Assembly (NCBI RefSeq): GCF_002564045.1
Contig: NZ_PDJK01000002.1
Span: 4,712,001 to 4,776,000, forward strand
Reading direction: 5' to 3'
DNA length: 64,000 nucleotides
From: Amycolatopsis sulphurea
GTDB taxonomy: Bacteria > Actinomycetota > Actinomycetes > Mycobacteriales > Pseudonocardiaceae
Shown here: positions 37,266-46,216 of the stretch, piece by piece
How positions within the stretch are numbered: position 1 is the first letter of the stretch
Layout of the letters: every line of letters begins with the position of its first letter
Made by a program: the position numbers and the translations under genes
Notes under the pieces: model-generated
The model's input: the letters and a program-made list of their open reading frames with translations, nothing else
The model's database searches: none
What the model was told of the DNA's origin: nothing

Positions 37266-37532
37266 TGTGAAGGGGCCCTGGACCCAGAGTCCAGGGTGTC
37301 GGCAAAGTCGGTGTGGAGGGCCCTGCGCAGGTGTGGAGGGCCTTGCGCAGGTGCGGAGGGCCCTCCACAGGTGCGGAGGGCTGTGAAGGGGCCCTTCACG
37401 GACTCTGAGTCCGTGAAGGGCCCCTTCACGGACCAGAAACGGGTCGGCAGCCACGGCTCTCTCGGCTGATCACAGGCCCTCGACCAACTTTGCCGGGGCC
37501 CTGGACCCAGAGTCCGTGAAGGGCCCCTTCAC
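37266..37532. repeat. Repeat cluster: 20-base direct repeats and palindromes
   Basis: Four contiguous 20-base units built on GTGTGGAGGGCCCTGCGCAG lie at 37311-37390, the last merging into the palindrome. A 47-base composite palindrome at 37383-37429 nearly equals the one at 27387. A single palindrome is at 37516-37532. Two related hairpins built on GGGGCCCTGGACCCAGAGTCC occur at 37271 and 37494. No open frame with support crosses this cluster. It separates the decayed region from the catabolic operon. Confidence 0.9.
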
Positions 37533-38311
37533 AGCGTGCGGCGGGAGGGGAAGTCGGGCGGACGGCGCTCGGTGAAGGCGCGGAGGCCCTCGCGGGCGTC
37601 GGCTGAGGTGAACGCCTGCTGCCCGTAGTACGCCTCGTGGTGGAAGGCCTGGTCCTGCGGGAGATCGCCCAGCCGCAGCACGGCTTCCTTGATGGTGGCG
37701 AGCGCGGTGCCGCTGCGGGCGGCGAGCCGATGCGCGCGGGCCAGGGCGGAATCGAGCAGCTGCTCAGCGGGGACGACCTCGTTGAGCAGGCCATAGCGCA
37801 AGGCCTGCGCGGCGGTGATCCGGTCGCCCTGCAACATCAGCTCCATCGCCCAGGCGTACGGGATCTGCCGCGTCAGCCGGGTCAGCGTGCCGCCCGCGGG
37901 CACCACCCCGACCCCGCTTTCGGGCAGCCCGAATTCCGCGGTGTCGGCGGCGATGCGCAGATCGGTGGACAGCATGATCTCGAACCCGCCGCCGAGGCAG
38001 AGCCCGTTCACCGCGGCGAGCACCGGCTTGAACAGCTTGGTGTGCTTCTGGTGCGCCGGGTCCCACGCGGAGATGTCGAACCGGCCCTCGGCCAGCGCCG
38101 GGATCGACTCGGTCAGATCGGCGCCGACGCAGAACGCCCGCTCGCCCCGGCCGGTCAGCACCGCGACGGCGATCGAGTCGTCGTCGCGGACCTCGGCGAA
38201 GGCGGCGCCCAGCTCCTCGTACATCGCCAGGGTCAGCGAGTTCAGCTTTTCCGGCCGGTCGAACCGGAGCACCGCCACCGCGCCGTCGCGGTCGAGCGAG
38301 ATGCCGGCCAT
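37529..38311 (-). CDS. Enoyl-CoA hydratase/isomerase family protein
   Basis: A 260-residue crotonase-fold enzyme: residues 1-100 hold VAVLRFDRPEKLNSLTLAMY and the oxyanion-hole segment GERAFCVGADLTE, then VNGLCLGGGFEIMLSTDLRI with the second oxyanion Gly. The usual hydratase Glu region reads FGLPESGVGVVPAGG, with one Glu in place. It is last in the operon, its ATG overlapping the CoA-transferase stop by one base. In this context it could hydrate a methylglutaconyl-CoA-like intermediate. Its stop codon TGA lies inside a dispersed palindrome. Confidence 0.88.
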   Translation of the reverse strand: MAGISLDRDGAVAVLRFDRPEKLNSLTLAMYEELGAAFAEVRDDDSIAVAVLTGRGERAFCVGADLTESIPALAEGRFDISAWDPAHQKHTKLFKPVLAAVNGLCLGGGFEIMLSTDLRIAADTAEFGLPESGVGVVPAGGTLTRLTRQIPYAWAMELMLQGDRITAAQALRYGLLNEVVPAEQLLDSALARAHRLAARSGTALATIKEAVLRLGDLPQDQAFHHEAYYGQQAFTSADAREGLRAFTERRPPDFPSRRTL

Positions 38312-39558
38312 CAGATCGCTCCCGTTGCCCGCAGCGCGGCGATGTCCTGCTCGTCCAGCCCGGCGAACGCACGCAGCACGGCCGCCGTGTGCTCGCCGGC
38401 TTTCGGCGCGAGCCCGCGCGGCTGGGCCGGGGTGGCGCCGAGCTTGATCGGGGAACCGAACATGCGCAGCTCGCCGAATTCCGGGTATTCGACGTCCACG
38501 ACCATGTCGCGCGCGGCGATTTGCGGATCCTCGACGACTTCGCCGATGTCCTTGACCGCGCTCAGCGGCACCGCGTCGCCGGCGATCTCCTCCAGTTCGA
38601 GTTTCGTCTTGTCCGCGAACCATTCGTGCAGCACGGGGCGGACCCGGCGTTCATACACCTCGGGCACGAACCGCTTGGCCATCGTGTCGATCTCCGGGTC
38701 TTCGGCCAGCTCCGGCGAACCGAACAGCTCACACGAGATCCGCCAGAATTTGTCGGTGTATCCGCCGAAGAACACGAACCCGTCCCGACATGGGTACAGC
38801 TCATAGGGTTTCACGAACGGATGCTCGTTGCCGATCGGGCTGGGCACGTTGCCTTCGACGGTGTAGGACACCACGGCGTTCTCGGTCAGGCTCAGCACGG
38901 AGTCCTGCTGCGAAACGTCGACGAGCTGTCCTTCGCCGGTGCTTTCCGCGTGCCGGAGCGCGGCGAGGGTGCCGATGACCGCGTACAGGGTCGCGGAGAG
39001 GTCCCCGATGATGGTGCCCACTCGCGCCGGTGGGCGGTCCGGGAAGCCGTTCATCGACCACAGCCCGCCGGTCGCCTGCGCGCTGTTGTCGTAGGCGGGA
39101 CGGCGCCGGTACGGGCCGGTCTGCCCGTACCCCGAAATGGCCGTGTACACCAGCCGCGGGTTCTCCTGCCGCAGCACTTCGTAGCCGACGCCCAGCTTGT
39201 CCATTGTGCCCGGCCGGAAGTTCTCGACCAGCACATCGGCGCGGCGCACCAGCTTCTTCAGCAGCTCCGTGCCCTCGGCGGTGGCTAGGTCGATGGTGAG
39301 CCCGAGCTTGTTCCGGTTGAACTGCGCGAAGAACGCGCTGAACCCGGTATCCCCGGCGCCGCGCAGCATTGGCGGGAAGTCCCGGGCGTAGTCCGGATCC
39401 CGCGGGTTCTCGATCTTGATCACGGTGGCGCCGAGATCGGCCAGCAGCATCGAGCAGAACGGCCCGGCCACGACGCGCGTGATGTCCAGGACCACGATGC
39501 CGCGCAATGCTCCTTCGGGCAGTCCGCCGGGTAGCAGCGCGCCTTCGTCGATCGTCAT
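38311..39558 (-). CDS. CaiB/BaiF (family III) CoA-transferase
   Basis: A 415-residue family III CoA-transferase. Signature motifs are LDITRVVAGPFCSMLLADLGATVIKIE near the start, then FAQFNRNKLGLTIDL, VLVENFRPGTMDKLG and QATGGLWSMNGF; the catalytic Asp lies in the N-terminal third. It moves CoA between carboxylic acids through an aspartyl anhydride. Family III includes the human succinyl-CoA:hydroxymethylglutarate transferase SUGCT, which suits a cluster with HMG-CoA lyase. Substrate assignment is inference. Confidence 0.87.
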   Translation of the reverse strand: MTIDEGALLPGGLPEGALRGIVVLDITRVVAGPFCSMLLADLGATVIKIENPRDPDYARDFPPMLRGAGDTGFSAFFAQFNRNKLGLTIDLATAEGTELLKKLVRRADVLVENFRPGTMDKLGVGYEVLRQENPRLVYTAISGYGQTGPYRRRPAYDNSAQATGGLWSMNGFPDRPPARVGTIIGDLSATLYAVIGTLAALRHAESTGEGQLVDVSQQDSVLSLTENAVVSYTVEGNVPSPIGNEHPFVKPYELYPCRDGFVFFGGYTDKFWRISCELFGSPELAEDPEIDTMAKRFVPEVYERRVRPVLHEWFADKTKLELEEIAGDAVPLSAVKDIGEVVEDPQIAARDMVVDVEYPEFGELRMFGSPIKLGATPAQPRGLAPKAGEHTAAVLRAFAGLDEQDIAALRATGAI

Positions 39559-39591
39559 GGTGTGCCTCTTCGCTTCTCGGATACCGTCTGC

Positions 39592-41736
39592 TCAGCCTTG
39601 ATCCACGCGGATCCCCGCTTCGAGCAGTGTGCCGCAGGCAGGGCTGTAGTACTCGTCGATCAGCACGCGCGCGCCGCCGGTGGTGCGGGGCCGGACCCGC
39701 ACGCCGTGCTCGGCGAGACGTTCGGCAGCAACGCGGGTGAGCTTTCGCGCCGCGCCGTGCCAGTCCGCATCGTTGCCCAGCCGGGCGCCGCTCGCGGGTA
39801 CGTACCAGCCGTGCTCGTCTCGGCGGGGTGCGGAGGCGTCGGCCGGGACAGTGTCCGGCACCAGCCGCTCAGGTGCGCTGCCGAGCCGTTCGGCGCGTAC
39901 GGCGGCGCGGGCTTCCCGCGTGGCGGCTTCGTTCACAACGCCGTCGGTGAGCACCACACCGTAGGTGTGCAACGCAGTTTCCGCGGTGACGTACTGATCG
40001 CGGACGTCGGCGGCGACCAGTTGCGGGTCCCGCAACAGCGGGTCGCCGTATCCGCCACCACCGGCGATCCATTGCACCAGAACGTCTTCACTGCGGATGG
40101 TGACCGACTGCTGGTTGATCGCCAGCAGTTCCCGCGCCTCGGCGCCCAGCGTCTCCCTGGTCGGCACTCGGCCCGCGGAAAGCAGCTGTGCGACATCGGT
40201 TTCCCGCCAGACTTCGTGACCGCTGCCGCCGCCGGGGAGACCTCCGCCGAAACCGTCCGCGACGACCTGGGCGCTCGGTGCGAACACGGTCTGGGTCACC
40301 TCATCGGCGCCGTGCAGGGTCCACGCGAAGCGCAACCCGAGACCACCGCGGTGCGCGCCGTGGCCGGCGCTGTCGAGATTGAGCTGCTTCCACAGGTACA
40401 GCACCGGATAAAGCATCTCGTTCATCTCGACATCCGGCAGCATGTTGTTGACCTGCGTCATCATCCCGGCGCAGTCGAGCCCGTCGCGTTCGGGCTGGGC
40501 GCCCGCGCCCATCCCGCCACCGTCCATATTGAACAGTACAAAGTAGTCGCCGTCGCCGGTGGTGCCCGCGGAAATACCGCCGGTCCACGAATCGCCCCAC
40601 ACCCCTTGGGTGCGCTCGCGGATCTCTTCGTCGCTGCTGCCGCGACAGGCCTGGTTCAGCAGCTTGGTGACCACGCGGCTGACCCGGGCGCCGGTGGTGA
40701 GGTGCCCGTTGCTGATCGGTGCGGGCGGCTGGGGGTGCACGATCGAACCCGGCTCGGCGACGATGTCGAACGCGGTCATCACGCCCTCGTTGAACGGTAC
40801 GTCCCAGGCGAGAATCGGCACCACGGCAGTCGCGACGCTGCCCACGAGCGCGCCGTAACTGCAGTTGACGAACCCGTCGGTCTGCTCGCTGGAACCGCTG
40901 AAATCAAAGGTTATCTGGTCCTCGCGCTTCGTCATCGTGCAAGCGACCCGGTACAGCTCGTCGTCATGCCCGTTGTGCTCGGTCCATTCCTCGGCGACGT
41001 AGCTGCCGTCCGGGATCCGCGCGATTCGTTCGCGCACCACCTGTTCGGCCAGCGCGAAGGAGAGCCGGGTGTAGTCGCGGAACACGTCGAAGCCGAATTC
41101 CGCGACGGTGCCGAGCAATCGCCGGATCCCGGTGTTGTTGCTCGCCACCAGGCTGCGCACGTCGTTCCAGAACAACGCGGGGACCCGCACGTTGTTGAGC
41201 AGGATCCGGCGCACCCATTCGACCGGCTCGCCGCGTTCGAAGACCTTCACGCCGGGTGGCAGGCGCAGTGCTTCGGCGTAGCAGTCGCGCGCGCCGGGGG
41301 CGAACCCGCCGGGGGTCATCCCGCCGACGTCGACCAGGTGCGCCTGCGACTGGGCCCAGCCGATCAGCTCGTCGCCGTGGAAGATCGGCGAGATCACGTT
41401 GGTGTCCGGCGGATGGCTGGCCCCGGCGGTGTGCGGGTCGTTGCAGATGAACGCGTCGCCGGGGGCCAGCGGCTCGCCCTCGATCGCCTTGATCAGGTTC
41501 TGCACGGCGACGCTGCCGGAGCCGATGTGGAACTGGACGTAGTCGGAGTAGGCGTAGATGCGGCCGGTGGGATCGAACAGCGCGGTGTTGAAATCGCCGG
41601 CCTCGGTGATCACCGGGGAACCCGAGGACCGGATCATCGCGATGCCCATCTCCTCCACGATGGAGTCCAGGCGCATCCGGATCACCTCCAGGGTGACCGG
41701 GTCGTAGCCCTCGGGCAGCTGGTGCGGGGTGCTCAT
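39592..41736 (-). CDS. hyuB: Hydantoinase B/oxoprolinase-family (acetone carboxylase alpha-like) subunit
   Basis: A 714-residue HyuB-type subunit. It starts with the family block VTLEVIRMRLDSIVEEMG and has GDAFICNDPHTAGASHPPD, HLVDVGGMTPGGFAPGARD, TFDFSGSSEQTDGFVNCSYG and a C-terminal GGGGYGDPLLRD. ATG 41736 has AAGGAG upstream. It pairs with HyuA, 25 bases upstream in the operon. The family covers hydantoinases, 5-oxoprolinase and the ATP-dependent acetone and acetophenone carboxylases; no gamma (zinc) subunit of acetone carboxylase is seen here. Confidence 0.9.
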   Translation of the reverse strand: MSTPHQLPEGYDPVTLEVIRMRLDSIVEEMGIAMIRSSGSPVITEAGDFNTALFDPTGRIYAYSDYVQFHIGSGSVAVQNLIKAIEGEPLAPGDAFICNDPHTAGASHPPDTNVISPIFHGDELIGWAQSQAHLVDVGGMTPGGFAPGARDCYAEALRLPPGVKVFERGEPVEWVRRILLNNVRVPALFWNDVRSLVASNNTGIRRLLGTVAEFGFDVFRDYTRLSFALAEQVVRERIARIPDGSYVAEEWTEHNGHDDELYRVACTMTKREDQITFDFSGSSEQTDGFVNCSYGALVGSVATAVVPILAWDVPFNEGVMTAFDIVAEPGSIVHPQPPAPISNGHLTTGARVSRVVTKLLNQACRGSSDEEIRERTQGVWGDSWTGGISAGTTGDGDYFVLFNMDGGGMGAGAQPERDGLDCAGMMTQVNNMLPDVEMNEMLYPVLYLWKQLNLDSAGHGAHRGGLGLRFAWTLHGADEVTQTVFAPSAQVVADGFGGGLPGGGSGHEVWRETDVAQLLSAGRVPTRETLGAEARELLAINQQSVTIRSEDVLVQWIAGGGGYGDPLLRDPQLVAADVRDQYVTAETALHTYGVVLTDGVVNEAATREARAAVRAERLGSAPERLVPDTVPADASAPRRDEHGWYVPASGARLGNDADWHGAARKLTRVAAERLAEHGVRVRPRTTGGARVLIDEYYSPACGTLLEAGIRVDQG

Positions 41737-41761
41737 GGGTCGTCTCCTTAGGCGGGTGGGC

Positions 41762-43819
41762 TCAGCGGGCGGCGAGGCGCAGCAGGAAATCGCCGCTGCC
41801 GGTCAGCTCGACGGTCGCCCCGGTGGGCACGTAGACGGTGGTGTCGGGTTCCTCCAGCAGGCACGGGCCGTTCGCCCGGCCGAGCGCGCCGAACCCGCGA
41901 TGCACGTCCATTTCGACGCGCTGCCCGGTGAGCGGTTCGAGCACGCTGCGGCGGCTGTGTTCGTAGGGCTCGTCCTCGGCCCCGGCGAACTGCCGCACGG
42001 TCTGCACGTCGCTGCGGCCGATCGCCCGGACCCGCGAGTTCACCAGCAGGATCTCTGCTTCGGTCCAGGCGGTGCCCGCGCCGAACTCCTCCTCGTAGTC
42101 GGCGATGAACTGCGCGCGCAGCGCCTCCTTGCCGTCCTCGCCGAAGGTTCCGGCCGGCAGCCGGGTGGTGACCTCGAAGATCTGGCCGACGAACTTCATG
42201 TCGGCTTCGCGGTGGAGTTCGCGCCGATCCTGCGGGATTCCCTCGGCGGCGAACCAGGCCTGCGCCCGTTCTTCGAGCGCGGCGAACTCCTTTTCCAGCG
42301 CCGCCGCGGGCTGTGCGAGCGTCCATGGGCTGGTCTGCACAGCGGAGAAGACCGAATCCGCGTGCATCAGGCCGTAGGCGGAGAACACCGCGGCGTTACG
42401 CGGGATCACCACCTCGCCGACACCGGCTTCGGCGGCGATGGCGGCGGCGAACAGGCCGCAGGCGCCGCCGAACCCGACCAGGGTGAACTCGCGGGGATCG
42501 TGCCCGCGGTTGACGGTGATCTTGCGCAGTGCGTTGGACATCTGCGAAGTGGCGAGCCGGTACACGCCCTCGGCCGCGGCGTCGTCGGTGAGGCCGAGCG
42601 GCTCGGCCACGTGCTTGCCGAGCGCGGCCCTGGCCTGGTCCGGATAGAGCGGCACGGAGCCGCCGAGGTAGTAGTCCGGGTTGATCAGCCCGAGCACGAG
42701 CGCGGCATCGGTCACCGCGGGCCGGGTGCCGCCCTTGCCGTAGCAGGCCGGGCCGGGCACCGAACCCGCGCTGTGCGGGCCGACGCGCAGCAGGTTCCGC
42801 CCGTCCACCCAGGCCAGGCTGCCGCCGCCGGCGCCGATGGTCTCGATGTCGACGGCGGTGAGGCTGGTCGGCAGGCCGCCGATCTCGGCGCGGGGGAGCA
42901 GCCGGAACTCGTCGTCCAGGATCGCCGCGGCGTCCAGGCTGGTCCCGCCCATGTCCGCGGTCAGCACCCGGGCGCGGCCGAGCTGTTTGCCCAGCAGCCG
43001 TGCCCCGGTGACCCCGCCGACCGGGCCGGAGTTGAACATCGAGATCGGTGCCTTGCCGGTCTCCTCCACGGACAGGAACCCGCCGTGCACCTGCATGATC
43101 TGCACGCGCGTGCGCAGGCCCCGCCGCTGCAGCTCCTCGGCGAGGTGCTCGAAATGCGACGACACGATCGGCTTGACCGCCGCATCGAGGGAGGTGGTGA
43201 CCATGCGCTCGTACTCGCGGTAGACCGGGGTGAGCGTGCTGGAGAGTGTGTAGGGCAGATCCGGGTGGTGCTTCGCGAGGTAGTCGCCGATCGCCTTTTC
43301 GTGCACAGCGTTGCGGAACGACCACAGCAGGCACACGGCGATGGTCTCGGCGCCGGTCGCGAGTACCGCGTCCACCGCGTTCGCGATCGCCGCTTCGGTG
43401 AGCGGGACGAGGACCTGGCCGTGCGCGTCGATCCGTTCGGCGACCTCGACGATCCGGCGGCGTTGCACGATGTCGGGCGGGGGCGCCATCTTGTGCGGAT
43501 CGCGTTCGTCGGTGCGGGCCGAGCGCGCGATGCGCAGGGTGTCGCGGAATCCCTGGGTGGTCAGCAGCCCGACCGCCGCGTACTTCTGCTCGTCCACCGC
43601 GTTCGTGACGATGGTGTTGCCGAGGACGAACCGGTCCACCTCGGCGAAGAACTCCGCTTCCGACCGGCCGGCGCGTTCCTGCAGCACGGCGAGTGCGTTC
43701 AGGATGCCGGTGGTCACGTCCTTGGTGGAGAACGCTTTGCCGCGGATCGCTCGCCCGTCGGCGATCGCCACGGCGTCGGTGAACGTGCCACCGACGTCGA
43801 TGCCCACGTGCAGGGTCAT
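41762..43819 (-). CDS. hyuA: Hydantoinase A/oxoprolinase-family (acetone carboxylase beta-like) subunit
   Basis: A 685-residue HyuA-type ATPase subunit. It opens with the actin-like phosphate loop LHVGIDVGGTFTDAVAI and has KDVTTGILNALAVLQE, GNTIVTNAVDEQKYAAVGLL, LTADMGGTSLDAAAILDDEF and AGGGSLAWVDGRNLLRVGP. AAAGGAG lies ahead of ATG 43819. ATP-dependent ring opening or carboxylation with HyuB is expected; the substrate is unknown. It lies between HMG-CoA lyase and hyuB. Confidence 0.9.
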   Translation of the reverse strand: MTLHVGIDVGGTFTDAVAIADGRAIRGKAFSTKDVTTGILNALAVLQERAGRSEAEFFAEVDRFVLGNTIVTNAVDEQKYAAVGLLTTQGFRDTLRIARSARTDERDPHKMAPPPDIVQRRRIVEVAERIDAHGQVLVPLTEAAIANAVDAVLATGAETIAVCLLWSFRNAVHEKAIGDYLAKHHPDLPYTLSSTLTPVYREYERMVTTSLDAAVKPIVSSHFEHLAEELQRRGLRTRVQIMQVHGGFLSVEETGKAPISMFNSGPVGGVTGARLLGKQLGRARVLTADMGGTSLDAAAILDDEFRLLPRAEIGGLPTSLTAVDIETIGAGGGSLAWVDGRNLLRVGPHSAGSVPGPACYGKGGTRPAVTDAALVLGLINPDYYLGGSVPLYPDQARAALGKHVAEPLGLTDDAAAEGVYRLATSQMSNALRKITVNRGHDPREFTLVGFGGACGLFAAAIAAEAGVGEVVIPRNAAVFSAYGLMHADSVFSAVQTSPWTLAQPAAALEKEFAALEERAQAWFAAEGIPQDRRELHREADMKFVGQIFEVTTRLPAGTFGEDGKEALRAQFIADYEEEFGAGTAWTEAEILLVNSRVRAIGRSDVQTVRQFAGAEDEPYEHSRRSVLEPLTGQRVEMDVHRGFGALGRANGPCLLEEPDTTVYVPTGATVELTGSGDFLLRLAAR

Positions 43820-43865
43820 GATCGCTGTCTCCTTTGACTGCGTCGAAGTTCTCGTCGGTTTTCAG

Positions 43866-43895
43866 TGCTTTGTGGACGGTTGCTTTGTGGACGGT
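43866..43895. repeat. Tandem 15-base direct repeat between mvaB and hyuA
   Basis: TGCTTTGTGGACGGT occurs twice back to back (43866-43880 and 43881-43895), directly before the lyase stop triplet in plus-strand coordinates, inside the 76-base gap. It is probably a recent duplication. Confidence 0.75.
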
Positions 43896-44837
43896 TCAGT
43901 GGTGCGCGGCCAGCGCCCGCGCGGTGCCCGAGGTGAGCGGCCGGCCGATCCGCCCGGCCAGCCAGACGCTCGTGTCCACGAGCTTGGCCAGGTCGATCCC
44001 GGTGTGGATGCCGAGGCCGGCCAGCTGCCAGACGAGGTCCTCGGTGGCCAGGTTGCCGGTCGCGCCGCCGGCGTACGGGCAGCCGCCGAGCCCGCCCGCC
44101 GAGGCGTCCACGGTGCGCACGCCGGCCTGCAGGGCGGTCAGGGTATTGGCCAGCCCCTGCCCGTAGGTGTCGTGGAAGTGCACCGCGATCTGTCCGATGT
44201 GGACATCCGCGGCGGTCAGTGCGGAGAGCAGCGCCGCGACCCGGCCGGGCGTGGCCACGCCGATCGTGTCGCCGAGGCTCAGCTCGGTGCAGCCGAGCCG
44301 GAGTAACCGGTTCGCCGTCGCGACGACCTGCGGGATCGGTACTTCACCCTCCCACGGATCGCCCCAGCACATCGACAGATAGCCGCGCACGTTCAGCCCG
44401 GCCTCGCGAGCGCGCGCGACCACCGGGGCGAACATCTCCAGCGACTCGTCGACGGTCCGGTTCAGGTTGGCCTTCGCGAAACTCTCGGTGGCCGAAGCGA
44501 ACACGGCGATGTCGGTGACGCCGAGGTCGAGTGCCCGGTCCAGCCCGCGGCGGTTGGGCACCAGCACCGGGTACCGCACGCCGGGGCGCCGTTCCACCCG
44601 CCGCAGTACCTCTTCGGCGTCGGCCAGCTGCGGCACCCACTTCGGGTGCACGAGGCTGGTCGTCTCGATCACGGTGTGGCCCGCGTCGGCCAGCCGTGCC
44701 ACCAGTTCGACCTTGACGTCGGCGGGCACGATCGCCTGCTCGTTCTGGAGTCCGTCGCGCGGGCCGACCTCGCAGATCGTCACCGAGCCGGGCAGACCGG
44801 GCAGCGGGTCGACGCCGTAGTGCGGCAGGGGGTTCAT
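43896..44837 (-). CDS. mvaB: Hydroxymethylglutaryl-CoA lyase
   Basis: A 313-residue TIM-barrel lyase that splits HMG-CoA into acetyl-CoA and acetoacetate. The active-site block is VTICEVGPRDGLQNEQ (Arg27-Asp28), with metal ligands in HFHDTYGQGLAN and the catalytic loop GLGGCPYAGGATGN (Cys). AAGGAG seven bases before ATG 44837 decides the start. It lies 4 bases behind HMG-CoA reductase, the same pairing as the mva operon of mevalonate-degrading Pseudomonas. Confidence 0.94.
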   Translation of the reverse strand: MNPLPHYGVDPLPGLPGSVTICEVGPRDGLQNEQAIVPADVKVELVARLADAGHTVIETTSLVHPKWVPQLADAEEVLRRVERRPGVRYPVLVPNRRGLDRALDLGVTDIAVFASATESFAKANLNRTVDESLEMFAPVVARAREAGLNVRGYLSMCWGDPWEGEVPIPQVVATANRLLRLGCTELSLGDTIGVATPGRVAALLSALTAADVHIGQIAVHFHDTYGQGLANTLTALQAGVRTVDASAGGLGGCPYAGGATGNLATEDLVWQLAGLGIHTGIDLAKLVDTSVWLAGRIGRPLTSGTARALAAHH

Positions 44838-44841
44838 CCGA

Positions 44842-46116
44842 TCACTCCTTGCCACGGAGTTCGGCGAGGACCTTCTCCGCGTGCTCGGCGCGCACGGCCC
44901 GGTCGGCGATGAGCCGGGCCACCACTGCGGGCACCTCGTCCGGCGTCGCGCCGATGGTGGTGGCGATGGTGCGGGCGTGCAAGGACATGTGCCCGCGCTG
45001 GATGCCTTCGGTGGCCAAAGCTCGCACGGCGGCGAAGTTCTGGGCCAGCCCGACCGCGGTCACGATCTGCGCCAGCTCGGCTGCGCTCGTGACCCCGAGC
45101 AGGGCGACGCAGGCCTGCGCGACCGGGTGCACCTTCGTGGCCCCGCCGACCAGGCCGACCGGCATCGGCAGCTCCAGCGTGCCGACCACGTTGCCGTCGG
45201 CGTCGGCTTCGAACCGCGACAGCGAGGTGTACTGCCCGGCCGGGGAAATCGCGTGCGAGTGCGCGCCCGCTTCGACCGCGCGGGTGTCGTTGCCGGTTGC
45301 GAGTACCACCGCGCTGATTCCGTTCATGATGCCCTTGTTGTGCGTCGCCGCCCGGTACGGATCGGCCTCCGCGAGCGCGGCCGCGTGCACCAGGTCGGCC
45401 ACCACGGCAGGGCCGCCCAGCAGTCCGGCGTCGAACACTGCGCGCGCCCGTGACAGCCGCAGATCGGCCTTGTTGGTGAGGATCCGCAGCAGCGGACGGC
45501 CCGCCGCGATCTGCCCTGCCCTCGCGGCGACCGCCTCGGCCATCGTGTTGACCGCGTTGGCCCCCATCGCGTCGCGGACGTCGACCTGCAGGTGCGCCAC
45601 CACGTAGCGGCCGGCACGGGAGTCGACGAGGCGGACCGCGAGGTCCCGGACCCCGCCGCCGAACTCGACCAGCTTCGGGTCCTGCGCGTTGGCCAGCGCG
45701 ATGAGTTCCTCGCGGGCCTCCAGCAGCCGCAGCCGCCCGGCCTCCGGGTCGGCCACTTCGAGCAGCTGGATCTGCGCCTGCATGACCGGGGTGGTGGAGC
45801 TGGTGGCGAACCCGCCGTGGGCACGGGCGATCTTCGCCGCGTTGCTCGCCGCGGCGACCACCGAGGGTTCCTCGGTGGCCATCGGCACCAGCACCTCGCG
45901 GCCGTCCACCACGAAGTTCGTGGCCAGCCCCAGCGGGACGCCCAGCACTCCGACGACGTTCTCGATCAGCTGGTCGGCGAGCCCGGTGCCGAGGCCCCGC
46001 TCTGGATCCAGCACGGCCAGCACGGCCGGATCGAGGCCGGTGGCCGCCGCGGCCGCGGTGCGCCGGTCCCCGATCGCGAGATCGCGGAACCCCTGGATAC
46101 GGCTGGTGCGCGTCAT
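44842..46116 (-). CDS. mvaA: Class II (degradative) hydroxymethylglutaryl-CoA reductase
   Basis: A 424-residue enzyme interconverting mevalonate and HMG-CoA. Class II catalytic residues are all present: Glu83 (ATEEPSVVAA), Lys261 (THNKGIMNG), Asp277 (TGNDTRAVEAG) and His380 (GHMSLHAR). The dinucleotide motif DAMGANAVN is at residues 182-190. There is no N-terminal membrane anchor. The rest of a mevalonate biosynthetic pathway is absent and the lyase is coupled behind it, so the direction is most likely catabolic, from mevalonate to HMG-CoA. Confidence 0.94.
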   Translation of the reverse strand: MTRTSRIQGFRDLAIGDRRTAAAAATGLDPAVLAVLDPERGLGTGLADQLIENVVGVLGVPLGLATNFVVDGREVLVPMATEEPSVVAAASNAAKIARAHGGFATSSTTPVMQAQIQLLEVADPEAGRLRLLEAREELIALANAQDPKLVEFGGGVRDLAVRLVDSRAGRYVVAHLQVDVRDAMGANAVNTMAEAVAARAGQIAAGRPLLRILTNKADLRLSRARAVFDAGLLGGPAVVADLVHAAALAEADPYRAATHNKGIMNGISAVVLATGNDTRAVEAGAHSHAISPAGQYTSLSRFEADADGNVVGTLELPMPVGLVGGATKVHPVAQACVALLGVTSAAELAQIVTAVGLAQNFAAVRALATEGIQRGHMSLHARTIATTIGATPDEVPAVVARLIADRAVRAEHAEKVLAELRGKE

Positions 46117-46186
46117 GGCGCCCCTTCCACTTCGACGTGGTGGTGGATACGGGGCCGACGTTAGGCGCGCGACGCCCGGTCCGGAA

Positions 46187-46201
46187 TGGACCGATCGTCC
46201 A
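46187..46201. promoter_or_regulatory. Candidate operator upstream of mvaA
   Basis: TGGACCGATCGTCCA has perfect five-base arms around a CGATC centre, 70 bases upstream of the mvaA start and just beyond the regulator stop. A GTGC-CGATCGAT-GCAC palindrome (48077-48092) ahead of the regulator gene shares the CGATCG core. Both may bind the PucR-type regulator. Confidence 0.4.
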
Positions 46202-46216
46202 GCGCCGACCGGGATC

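Noticed and set aside
37311-37390. 20-base repeats as a CRISPR or iteron array
   Set aside because: There are no spacers and only four units, they merge into the palindromic element, and no cas or replication gene is near.
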